The notes below the pieces were generated by a model. It did no database searches, had not been told where the DNA came from, and saw nothing but the letters and a program-made list of their open reading frames with translations. A DNA stretch of 37,076 nt from Caldilineaceae bacterium SB0661_bin_32 (lineage in GTDB: Bacteria > Chloroflexota > Anaerolineae > Caldilineales > Caldilineaceae), in assembly GCA_009841235.1 (NCBI GenBank), contig VXMH01000117.1:1-37076 (forward strand). Direction: 5' to 3'. Positions 24,565 through 32,135 of the stretch are shown here, one piece after another (the stretch's first letter is position 1; every line of letters begins with the position of its first letter). The position numbers and the translations under genes were made by a program.

Positions 24565-25605
24565 ATGGCAGTGAATGAGAGTCAGCTGCAGCCGCGCTGG
24601 GCCGCCGGCCGATATCTGAACGTCGGCGGCCCAGCCATCGCTTTGGTCGCTCTTGCCGTCTGCGCCATTGCGAGCATGAGTTATGCCGAGACGCGCATCC
24701 CTTTCAGCACCGTCCTGGACTCGTTTCTGAACCAGGACGATTCGTTTCAACAAACGGTGGTGCGGACAGTTCGGCTGCCTCGAACGCTGGTGGCCCTTTC
24801 AGTAGGAGCGGCCCTTGGCGCGTCGGGAGCGCTCATGCAGGGAGTCACCCGGAATCCGCTGGCCTCGCCCGGGATTCTGGCGGTGAACGCGGGCGCCGCG
24901 CTCGCGGTCATTCTGGCGGCGCTGTATCTGGGCGTCGAGGGCGTATCCGCCTTCGCGTGGTTTGCTTTCGCCGGCGGAGGCACGGCAGCTTTCGTGGTCT
25001 ATTATCTCGCATCAATGGGAGCAGGCGGCGCGACGCCCGTCAAGCTGGCGCTGACCGGGACCGCGTTCAGCCTATTTCTCGGTTCGTTCAGCGCGGCGCT
25101 GCTGATAGCGAACAACCGGACACTGGATGAGGTGCGCTTCTGGCTTGTGGGCGATGTGATCGGGCGAGATATGTCGCTGTATCTTCAGACAACACCGTAC
25201 TTTGGCGCGGCGTTTGCAGGGGCGCTTCTTCTAAGTAGGCAGGTAACAACTCTCTCGCTGGGCGATGACGTGGCGAGCGGCCTCGGACAGAACATTCGCC
25301 GCATCAGAATGCTCGCCGCTCTGGCAGCGGTAGGACTTGCGGGGACCGCGGTGGCGCTGTCAGGGCCGATTGGATTCGTTGGCCTGGTGGTACCGAATTC
25401 GGTGCGACTCATCACCGGCGCGAACTATCGCCTAGTAATACCGTACTCAGCTGGCGGCGGAGCGATCCTGCTGTTGTCGGCTGACCTTGTGTCACGCGCG
25501 CTCGTGCGTGAGGGGCTGATCTTCGGGCACGTGCCAGTTGGACTGCTCACGCCGATTGTGGGTGTGCCGGTATTCATCTACTTCGCTCGAAGGATGGCCA
25601 GATGA
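24565..25605 (+). CDS. FecCD-family iron-siderophore permease 1
   Basis: The 346-residue inner-membrane permease of the BtuC/FecCD family has about ten hydrophobic segments. The family landmarks are VRTVRLPRTLVALSVGAALGASGALMQGVTRNPLASPGILAVNAGAA near the N-terminus and GPIGFVGLVVPNSVRLITG near the C-terminus. The cytoplasmic loop before the latter contacts the ATPase. It pairs with the next gene, which overlaps it by 4 bases, to form the heterodimeric channel. Confidence 0.95.
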   Translation: MAVNESQLQPRWAAGRYLNVGGPAIALVALAVCAIASMSYAETRIPFSTVLDSFLNQDDSFQQTVVRTVRLPRTLVALSVGAALGASGALMQGVTRNPLASPGILAVNAGAALAVILAALYLGVEGVSAFAWFAFAGGGTAAFVVYYLASMGAGGATPVKLALTGTAFSLFLGSFSAALLIANNRTLDEVRFWLVGDVIGRDMSLYLQTTPYFGAAFAGALLLSRQVTTLSLGDDVASGLGQNIRRIRMLAALAAVGLAGTAVALSGPIGFVGLVVPNSVRLITGANYRLVIPYSAGGGAILLLSADLVSRALVREGLIFGHVPVGLLTPIVGVPVFIYFARRMAR

Positions 25606-26645
25606 TGACACCCGGAGCTGCGGTAAGGCGGTCATTCACCGGTCGACTGCGCGTGGATGCGCGGTTCCTGGGTATTCTAAGCGCGCTTATTGTCCTTACA
25701 CTTATGGTCGGCGCGTTTCAGGTGAGCTACGGCGACTACCCGATTCCCATCCTTGAGGTATGGCGCATGCTACTGGGACTAGGCGGTGAAGACACTACGC
25801 AAGTGACGGTTATCTGGATGTTTCGAGTTCCTCGGATCGCGTTAGCCATTCTGGTCGGCTCGGCGTTGAGCGTCGCCGGCGCGATCATGCAGGGGTTGAC
25901 GCGCAACTCGCTGGCCGCCCCAGATATTCTGGGCGTGAGCGCGGGCGCGGCCGGGGCGGTGATAGGCTGGCTGATTATAGCCCCCGGCTCCGTGTTCGCG
26001 TTTCGACCGTTGGCGGCGTTCTTTGGCGGTATGGCCACCGCGATTCTGATATATTTCCTTGCCTGGCGCGGTGGAGCGTCGCCGCTGCGCCTGATTCTGG
26101 TAGGCATTGGAATCGGAGCGCTCACGTCGACAGTGTCAAGCCTTGTCCTGCTAATCGGCGAATATGAGGCGCAGCGGAACATGATGGTCTGGCTTTCGGG
26201 TCGCGTTTCCATCACCAACTGGGACCAGATCCGTTTGCTAACCGTATGGACAGCCACTCTCATTGGAGCGACCACTCTGTTTGCCCGCCATCTGAACACA
26301 ATTTCGCTGGGCCAGGAGGTAGCGACCGGCCTGGGAGTGCCTTTCCAGCTTATGCAGGTCCTCTTCGCCGCGATCAGCGTTGCGCTGGCGGCGGGTACGG
26401 TAGCTATCGCCGGCCTGATCGGATTCGTCGGCCTGATGGGACCGCATATCGCCAGACGTCTGGTGGGCGGCCAGAATGCCCGGGTGGTTCCCACTGCGGC
26501 GCTTACAGGGGGCGTGCTGGTTCTTGCCGCCGACCTGCTCGGTCGGCTTGTGGGCGGAACTTCAGAGGTGCCGGCCGGCATCATCACTTCAGTGATAGGA
26601 GCGCCGATTTTCTTCTTGCTGCTCGCGCGCGGCATGCGCTTCTGA
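25602..26645 (+). CDS. FecCD-family iron-siderophore permease 2
   Basis: The 347-residue partner permease shows the same landmarks: WMFRVPRIALAILVGSALSVAGAIMQGLTRNSLAAPDILGVSAGAAGAV and GLIGFVGLMGPHIARRLVGG. It has about ten membrane segments, and the C-terminal part ends EVPAGIITSVIGAPIFFLLLARGMRF, a typical FecCD ending. The ATGA overlap with the previous gene indicates coupled translation and equal dosage of the two halves. Confidence 0.95.
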   Translation: MMTPGAAVRRSFTGRLRVDARFLGILSALIVLTLMVGAFQVSYGDYPIPILEVWRMLLGLGGEDTTQVTVIWMFRVPRIALAILVGSALSVAGAIMQGLTRNSLAAPDILGVSAGAAGAVIGWLIIAPGSVFAFRPLAAFFGGMATAILIYFLAWRGGASPLRLILVGIGIGALTSTVSSLVLLIGEYEAQRNMMVWLSGRVSITNWDQIRLLTVWTATLIGATTLFARHLNTISLGQEVATGLGVPFQLMQVLFAAISVALAAGTVAIAGLIGFVGLMGPHIARRLVGGQNARVVPTAALTGGVLVLAADLLGRLVGGTSEVPAGIITSVIGAPIFFLLLARGMRF

Positions 26646-26654
26646 ATCCGTCCA

Positions 26655-27485
26655 TTGGTGAATCTGTTGCCAGAACTCAAGGCCGAACACCTTACCCTAG
26701 CATACGAGCGGATCAGCGTGGTTGACAACCTCGACCTCTCGATCTTCGACGGCAAAATCACCGCGCTAGTCGGCCCCAATGCGTGTGGAAAGTCCACGCT
26801 ACTGCGCGGTTTGGCTCGTCTGCTGAAGCCCAAGGGCGGCGCGGTTACACTCGACGGCCAGGCGATTCATAAGATGAGAACCAAGGAGCTCGCGCGGCGC
26901 CTGGGAATTCTGCCCCAAGCGCCGGTCGCGCCCGAAGGTCTCAGCGTGCGCGACCTGGTGGCCCAGGGCCGCTACCCGCACCAGCGATGGTTCGAACAGT
27001 GGTCGGCTCGTGACGAGGACGCGCTGCAGGAAGCGCTCGCGATCACCAGCATGTCGGAGTTGGAGGACAGAAAGGTAGATGAGCTGTCCGGCGGGCAGAG
27101 ACAGCGCGCCTGGATAGCGATGGCGCTGGCACAGGAGACAGAGCTTCTGCTTCTGGATGAGCCGACAACGTTCCTCGACGTCGCCCATCAAGTTGACATT
27201 TTGGAACTGCTCCTATGCCTCAACCGCGAACGAGGTCGAACAGTAGTGATCGTTGTGCATGATCTCAACCAAGCGGCCCGCCACGCCGACGAACTGATCT
27301 TCATGCGCGAGGGTCGAATCGTGGCGCATGGCAGCCCTAGGGAGATATTTACCGATGCGCTTGTACGAAAGGTTTTCGACGTCGAGTGCGTAGTTATCGA
27401 GGATCCCATCACGACAATGCCGATGTTCATACCCATTGGCCGGGCGAACGGCCGAGGCGGTGAGCTGACAAGTGAGCCAGCCTGA
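26655..27485 (+). CDS. ATP-binding protein of the siderophore importer (FecE/FepC type)
   Basis: The 276-residue ATPase energises the two FecCD permeases. Walker A GPNACGKST is near residue 40. LAQGRYPHQRWFEQW-type sequence in the helical subdomain (seen as DLVAQGRYPHQRW) is typical of the FecE/FhuC group. The signature LSGGQRQRAWIAMAL and Walker B LLLLDEPTTFLD follow, then the switch His in VVHDLNQAARHAD. The TTG at 26655 is immediately followed by an in-frame GTG at 26658. Either could start translation, and no clear ribosome-binding site is visible. It begins 9 bases after the permease stop. Confidence 0.94.
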   Translation: MVNLLPELKAEHLTLAYERISVVDNLDLSIFDGKITALVGPNACGKSTLLRGLARLLKPKGGAVTLDGQAIHKMRTKELARRLGILPQAPVAPEGLSVRDLVAQGRYPHQRWFEQWSARDEDALQEALAITSMSELEDRKVDELSGGQRQRAWIAMALAQETELLLLDEPTTFLDVAHQVDILELLLCLNRERGRTVVIVVHDLNQAARHADELIFMREGRIVAHGSPREIFTDALVRKVFDVECVVIEDPITTMPMFIPIGRANGRGGELTSEPA

Positions 27486-27506
27486 GAACCAAAAGGAACA
27501 AAACTA

Positions 27507-28376
27507 ATGACTTACGCAGAAGTCACGCATCCACTCGATGAAGCGCTCGCAAACTTGGCGGGCGAGGACAAGAAAGTGGCGGACACACTGGCATCGCTCG
27601 ATCAGCCTGTCGATTCGGGATGGTTCTTTGCCAGTGATCTTCTCGATGACGAAGTGACACTGGAGGAACTGCTCGACGAAACCGGCAGGTATTGGAAAAC
27701 GGATTGGCGGTTCCTGCAGGCCTCGCTGCTGTTGCCATATTACATCGTTCCGGCTGTGTCAGCTGCCATTTATGGACTTTACGCGGGAAACCGGGTGCTG
27801 GATGTGAGCGCCCGCAACTTCGCGGTCCAGCTCGACGAATCGGGGCAGATTGCCGACGCCGCGTTCACGTCGCGACGCTTCGGCGTTCTGGAGTCCGACC
27901 CCGCGGCCGCGCATCCGGATGCGATCCCTTTACCGGACCGCGCATCTCTGGTGGCGTGGATGTTCGACCGTATGATCGAACATCACTTGCGCCCGCTGTT
28001 CTCGCATATACGTGCGCAGACGAAGCTCGGCCAGAACGTCATGTGGGCGAGTGCGGCCTACGGATGCGTTGTCCCCCTCATGGGCCTGCAGCGGGCCGGA
28101 TTTTTCACCGTAGAGGAGGCCCTCGCTGAAAAGACGGCGTTACTGGACAACGGCCCCCGTCAGTTGCGCGACCTCCTCACCGTTTATCCACTCACGAGCG
28201 GAGAACATCAGGCGCTGTTTATGCGCATCGAGGTGTGCTGCCAGAAACACCATCACCCCGATTTGGGCAAGTGCGGTTTCTGTGCGCTCCGGCCCAGCGA
28301 GGAGCAACGGGAGATGCAGCAGTATTACTTCGATCGCCACGTTGCCGAACTCGAGCTCGAGAGCAGCGCATCGTAA
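27507..28376 (+). CDS. FhuF-type ferric-siderophore reductase [2Fe-2S]
   Basis: The 289-residue cytoplasmic protein ends with CC-X10-C-X2-C: Cys244, Cys245, Cys256 and Cys259. This is exactly the unusual [2Fe-2S]-binding motif of E. coli FhuF, which reduces ferric iron in hydroxamate siderophores so that iron is released inside the cell. The rest fits the FhuF-like family loosely (LQASLLLPYYIVPAVSAAIYGLY, a central ALVAW-type helical region), with an extra Trp179-Gly186 helix before the cluster domain. It lies 21 bases after the ATPase, so import and reductive release are encoded in one operon. AAAGGAAC precedes the ATG. The electron donor is unknown. Confidence 0.88.
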   Translation: MTYAEVTHPLDEALANLAGEDKKVADTLASLDQPVDSGWFFASDLLDDEVTLEELLDETGRYWKTDWRFLQASLLLPYYIVPAVSAAIYGLYAGNRVLDVSARNFAVQLDESGQIADAAFTSRRFGVLESDPAAAHPDAIPLPDRASLVAWMFDRMIEHHLRPLFSHIRAQTKLGQNVMWASAAYGCVVPLMGLQRAGFFTVEEALAEKTALLDNGPRQLRDLLTVYPLTSGEHQALFMRIEVCCQKHHHPDLGKCGFCALRPSEEQREMQQYYFDRHVAELELESSAS

Positions 28377-28704
28377 GTCGCTGTGGAGAAGCCACGGGGA
28401 CAACCGTTGTGGTTGGCCCTACTGTAGTTGAGGACCTGTTTTGTCGCCGGGGCCACTATGCGGCAGCGAGAAGGCCCGGCAGTGGAGTGCGCCCGAGGGG
28501 ACGACGCGGGAGTTTCCCCCTACAAGGAAGGCTGCTTGCGCCCGACCGTCCAAATGAACGAGGAGAGAGTGGAGAGAGGTGAGGAGTGTGAATAGCCTTT
28601 GCCCGGCTTACTGGCGTCAGGGACTGGCTTTGGTTGAGTCGTTATCATATCTATCAGAACGGTCTTAAATTGCAGGACCGAACCCAAACATCAGAGGAGA
28701 AGAG
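28377..28704. other. Intergenic region between the FhuF-like gene and the second importer
   Basis: A 328-base gap. It contains copy 2 of the purine-rich repeat and a small inverted repeat, CAACC-GTTGT-GGTTG, near 28400. A weak promoter candidate is TTGGTT (28630-28635) with TATCAG (28652-28657) at 16-base spacing. I see no gene and no clear terminator. Confidence 0.5.
28559..28588 (+). repeat. 30-bp purine-rich direct repeat, copy 2
   Basis: Matches 19038-19067 at 27 of 30 positions, same orientation. It sits between the siderophore import block and the Dpp/Nik-like block. Confidence 0.65.
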
Positions 28705-30294
28705 ATGGTTAACAGTTTAGTGGGGAGTCGTGTTCGTACGTCAACTCAGTGTAGATCATCGCGTCTTGTCATGTTCGTTTTCGCCGTAGCGCTGGCGCTC
28801 CTGCTCAGTGCTTGTACGGTCACGATGGAAGGCGCCGCCGAAGTTCCCGCCGATTCGGCAAGCGAGGCAGCAATCGAAAGCGGCGGTCGGGTCCGCATCG
28901 GCGCGCCCAGCGAAGCCTTCGACACATTCAACCCCTTCTTCGCGCAGGGGTTAGCCGACTGGATTGGCCTCTGGGGTGTTTACGATACCCTGGCGTGGCT
29001 AGTCGGCTCGGAGGTGCAGATGGGCCTGGCGGAGTCGGTAACTCCTAATGAAGACGGCAGCGAGTGGACTATCGTTCTGCAGGAAGCGACTTTCCACAAT
29101 GGGAGTCCTGTGAGACCGCAGGACGTCGTCTACTCTTTCGCCACGTTCGCCGACCCGGAGCAGGCGCCTTTCTTTGCGCAGTTCTTTGTCAACATAGACA
29201 TTGCCAACATTCGCATTCTCGACGAGAAAACGCTGGTCGTGCCCTTGCACTTTCCCCAAGGGGACTTTCTGGACCGCAACCTCGCCACAATATCGTTAGT
29301 AGTGCCGGAGGGAACAGCCGGAGGAGCGGAGGCAGTGGGGAGCGGTCCCTTTAAGCTGGAGGCTTACGAGCCCGGCAAGAGCATACGCTTGGTGCGAAAT
29401 GAGGACTATTGGGACGGTCCGCCGCTGTTGGATGGAATCGAAGTGATATTCATTGGAGACGCCAATGCCAGGTTGAACGCGCTGAAGGGCGGAGAGATCG
29501 AGTATGCCGCAGGCATCAACCCCGCGGCTGCGCGAGCTGAAGCGGACAATCCGGATATCCAGATTCTGCCCGCAGGCGTGGCGAACTCCACTGCACATTC
29601 ATTCGCGGCGAATACCACAATCCCGCCGTTCGACAATCCGGATGTGGTGCGGGCCCTGAAGCTAGTTGTGGACCGTGAGGCGCTTGTAAACACGGTACTG
29701 TTTGGATTCGGCGAGGTCGGGAACGACGTCGTCGGCAAAGGGCTGGCCGGCTACAACGACACGTTGCCCCAGGTCGAACGAGATGTGGAGGAGGCGCGGC
29801 GCCTTTTCGAGGCTGCGGGTGTCACCGAACTGTCGATTTTGACCGGCGAGGTGTATCCGGGCATGGTCGCCGCAGCAACATTACTGGCACAGCAGCTGGC
29901 GGAGGTCGGCGTGACGCTTACGCTGGAGGAAATTCCTGCCGACCAGTTTTTTAGTGACTTCGTGCGGCTGATGACGACGCCGTTACAGTCCACAATCCAT
30001 ACCAACCGTCCCGCTGCGGTTCACGCGGCGCTGATGACCGGATCCCAAGGGGGGTTCAATATTACCGCAATAGCGGGGGAAGAGTATGACGCATTGCTCG
30101 GGGCTCTGGTCGCAGAGGTTGATTCCGACCGGCGCCTTGAGCTGGGAATGGATGTTCAGGAGTACCTCTACCATCACGACGGTATGATCATCTGGGCATT
30201 CCAAGAGGACATAAATGCGGCGGCGCCTGGCCTCAACGGTGTAATCTACAGCCAGTCGGCGCCGCGATTCCACCTGGCCAGCTATTCGGAGTAG
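28705..30294 (+). CDS. Family 5 solute-binding lipoprotein (peptide/nickel/opine type)
   Basis: The 529-residue SBP_bac_5 protein has a signal peptide ending LLLSAC, with the lipidated Cys at 37. Its post-Cys linker (TVTMEGAAEVPADSASEA) resembles that of the FecB-like lipoprotein upstream. Family features include FNPFFAQGLADWIGLWGVYDTL, NGSPVRPQDVVYSF, VGSGPFKLEAYEPGKSIRLVRNEDYW and PEVRKAL-like FDNPDVVRALKLVVDREALV. Members bind oligopeptides, nickel chelates or opine metallophores. The location after a FhuF-like reductase suggests a metal chelate, but the sequence does not prove it. AGGAGAAGAG precedes the ATG. Confidence 0.92.
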   Translation: MVNSLVGSRVRTSTQCRSSRLVMFVFAVALALLLSACTVTMEGAAEVPADSASEAAIESGGRVRIGAPSEAFDTFNPFFAQGLADWIGLWGVYDTLAWLVGSEVQMGLAESVTPNEDGSEWTIVLQEATFHNGSPVRPQDVVYSFATFADPEQAPFFAQFFVNIDIANIRILDEKTLVVPLHFPQGDFLDRNLATISLVVPEGTAGGAEAVGSGPFKLEAYEPGKSIRLVRNEDYWDGPPLLDGIEVIFIGDANARLNALKGGEIEYAAGINPAAARAEADNPDIQILPAGVANSTAHSFAANTTIPPFDNPDVVRALKLVVDREALVNTVLFGFGEVGNDVVGKGLAGYNDTLPQVERDVEEARRLFEAAGVTELSILTGEVYPGMVAAATLLAQQLAEVGVTLTLEEIPADQFFSDFVRLMTTPLQSTIHTNRPAAVHAALMTGSQGGFNITAIAGEEYDALLGALVAEVDSDRRLELGMDVQEYLYHHDGMIIWAFQEDINAAAPGLNGVIYSQSAPRFHLASYSE

Positions 30295-30304
30295 AGAAAG
30301 TTAC

Positions 30305-31252
30305 GTGAATGGGTCGCTCGTTCGAACGCTAATTCGGCGCATGGCGGCCGGTATCGCTGTCCTGTGGGCCGTTTCGCTCCTGCTGTTCCTGGCCATATAC
30401 GTGTTGCCCGGCGATCCCGCCAGCCGTATTCTTGGCAACCGGGCGACACCCGAGGCCCTGGCGGAATTGCGTGAGCGACTGGGTCTCGATCGCCCGATTA
30501 CAGAGCAGTATTTAGCCTGGCTTGCCGGCATCCTGCGGGGGGATGCCGGGGCCAGCACGACCGGGGCGCCTGTATGGCCGCTCCTAAAGGAACGGGGGCT
30601 CAATTCTTTCACGCTTGCCGCGACAGCGTCGGTCCTTGCCGTTGCCATCGCGCTTGTCGTGGGCGTTGCGGGTGGGCTAAGAGCAGGCGGGCCGGTCGAC
30701 TCTACTCTTTCCGTCGGCACGCTAATTGGTGTGAGCCTGCCAGACTTCGTGCTCGCCGGCGTCTTGATTTCCCTGTTTGCCTTTGTTCTTAAATGGCTGC
30801 CCCCGGTCTCCTTCCTGACTGCGGGATCGACCCCCTTTGACCGTCCTCTGATTTTGGTTTTGCCTGCGGTCTCGCTGGCAGCACCTGCCGGAGCGTGGGC
30901 CAGCCGGTACGTGCGTGCGGCTGTTGTCGACATGCGCACGGCGCCGAATGTCGAAGCGGCCCGCCTTGCCGGATTAAGGACGTCCAGAGTGCTGACCCGT
31001 CACCTGCTGCCGGGCGTCGTGGGTCCGATCGCACAGGTGTTGGCGGCGGTTACTGCGTTCCTCGTGGGTGGGGCGGTTGTGGTAGAGCAGATCTTCGCCT
31101 ATCCGGGTCTCGGGTCGTTACTCGCTGGCGCGGTGGCAGTCAAGGATTTTTCGACGGTGCTGGCGGCAGGCCTGGTGATGGCGGCGACGGTGATCGTTGC
31201 CTTCATGGCCGCCGACATTATCGGTGTGCTCACGAACCCTCGACTACGCTGA
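30305..31252 (+). CDS. DppB/NikB-type ABC permease
   Basis: The 315-residue permease has six membrane helices. The N-terminal segment is typical of the DppB subfamily (SLLLFLAIYVLPGDPASRILGNRATPEALAELRERLGLDRPI, then QYLAWLAGILRGDAG). The EAA loop that docks on the ATPase reads EAARLAGLRTSRVLTRHLLPG. The GTG start at 30305 follows AGAAAG and is 10 bases after the binding-protein stop, so all four genes of this system are one operon. Confidence 0.93.
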   Translation: MNGSLVRTLIRRMAAGIAVLWAVSLLLFLAIYVLPGDPASRILGNRATPEALAELRERLGLDRPITEQYLAWLAGILRGDAGASTTGAPVWPLLKERGLNSFTLAATASVLAVAIALVVGVAGGLRAGGPVDSTLSVGTLIGVSLPDFVLAGVLISLFAFVLKWLPPVSFLTAGSTPFDRPLILVLPAVSLAAPAGAWASRYVRAAVVDMRTAPNVEAARLAGLRTSRVLTRHLLPGVVGPIAQVLAAVTAFLVGGAVVVEQIFAYPGLGSLLAGAVAVKDFSTVLAAGLVMAATVIVAFMAADIIGVLTNPRLR

Positions 31253-31283
31253 CGGTTCTTGTGATGGTGTGTGGAATCGGACG

Positions 31284-32135
31284 ATGACAGCGACGAACTA
31301 CCTTCAAAACGACGGACGTGTACACCGTTTTCTGCGAGCCGACACAGGTCGGTTCCTACTTCCGCTGGTCGTCTTACCGGGAATCGCCGTACTGACCTTA
31401 GCCGTTTTTGGTCCATGGCTTGCGCCGCATGCGCTTGGTACGACGGTGGGCGCGCCATTTCAGCCGCCTGGCGATGGCTATCTGTTTGGCACCGACCGGC
31501 TCGGCCGCGATCTCTGGTCGCAGATTCTCTACGGTGGGCGCGGCATGCTACTGGCGCCTCTGGCCGCGACAGTAGCCACTGTGGTCGTCGGGACAGCGGT
31601 AGGCGTAACGATTGGATACTTAAAGGGCCGCGTTGAAGCGGTGATATTGGCCGCGCTTGACCTCTTGCTCGTGCTGCCGCCAGTGCTGGTCATGCTGGTA
31701 CTGGCCACAGGCTGGGGCGGCGGCGCGCCGGTCATTGTTTTGACGATGGTTCTCACGGGCGCGCCATTCCTTGCCCGGCTCACGCGGGCGTCCACGCTTG
31801 AAGTGAGCCAAGCGCCGTACGTACAGGTAAGTGTGACCCAAGGCGACAGCACTTTCACGATACTGCGGCGGGAGATACTCCCAAACATTGTCGGCCCTGT
31901 GCTTGCCGACTCCGGCATGCGATTTGTAGGCGCTCTCTATCTGGTAGCGGCGCTCAGCCTGCTTGGTTTCGGGCCGGAAACGCCCAAGACAGACTGGGCG
32001 GTGATGATACGAGAAAACGCTGAAGGAGCGGGGCTGAATCTCTGGGCGCTCGCGTTGCCCACACTCATGATTGCCTTGCTCTCGATCTCCGCAAACCTCG
32101 TTCTTCAGTCCATTGCAGACCGGTTCGCCCGATGA
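31284..32135 (+). CDS. DppC/NikC-type ABC permease
   Basis: The 283-residue partner permease shows the DppC pattern: APHALGTTVGAPFQPPGDGYLFGTDRLGRDLWSQILYGGRGML near the N-terminus, and the ATPase-docking loop QVSVTQGDSTFTILRREILPNIVGP. About six membrane helices are visible. ATG 31284 is chosen; the open frame extends further left but overlaps the previous gene and has no ribosome-binding site. Its stop overlaps the following ATPase start by 4 bases. Confidence 0.92.
   Translation: MTATNYLQNDGRVHRFLRADTGRFLLPLVVLPGIAVLTLAVFGPWLAPHALGTTVGAPFQPPGDGYLFGTDRLGRDLWSQILYGGRGMLLAPLAATVATVVVGTAVGVTIGYLKGRVEAVILAALDLLLVLPPVLVMLVLATGWGGGAPVIVLTMVLTGAPFLARLTRASTLEVSQAPYVQVSVTQGDSTFTILRREILPNIVGPVLADSGMRFVGALYLVAALSLLGFGPETPKTDWAVMIRENAEGAGLNLWALALPTLMIALLSISANLVLQSIADRFAR

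Noticed and set aside
25736..26833. 365-codon minus-strand frame antisense to the second FecCD permease
   Set aside because: Pro/Thr/Ser/Arg-rich composition of a mirror frame; the plus-strand permease is unambiguous.
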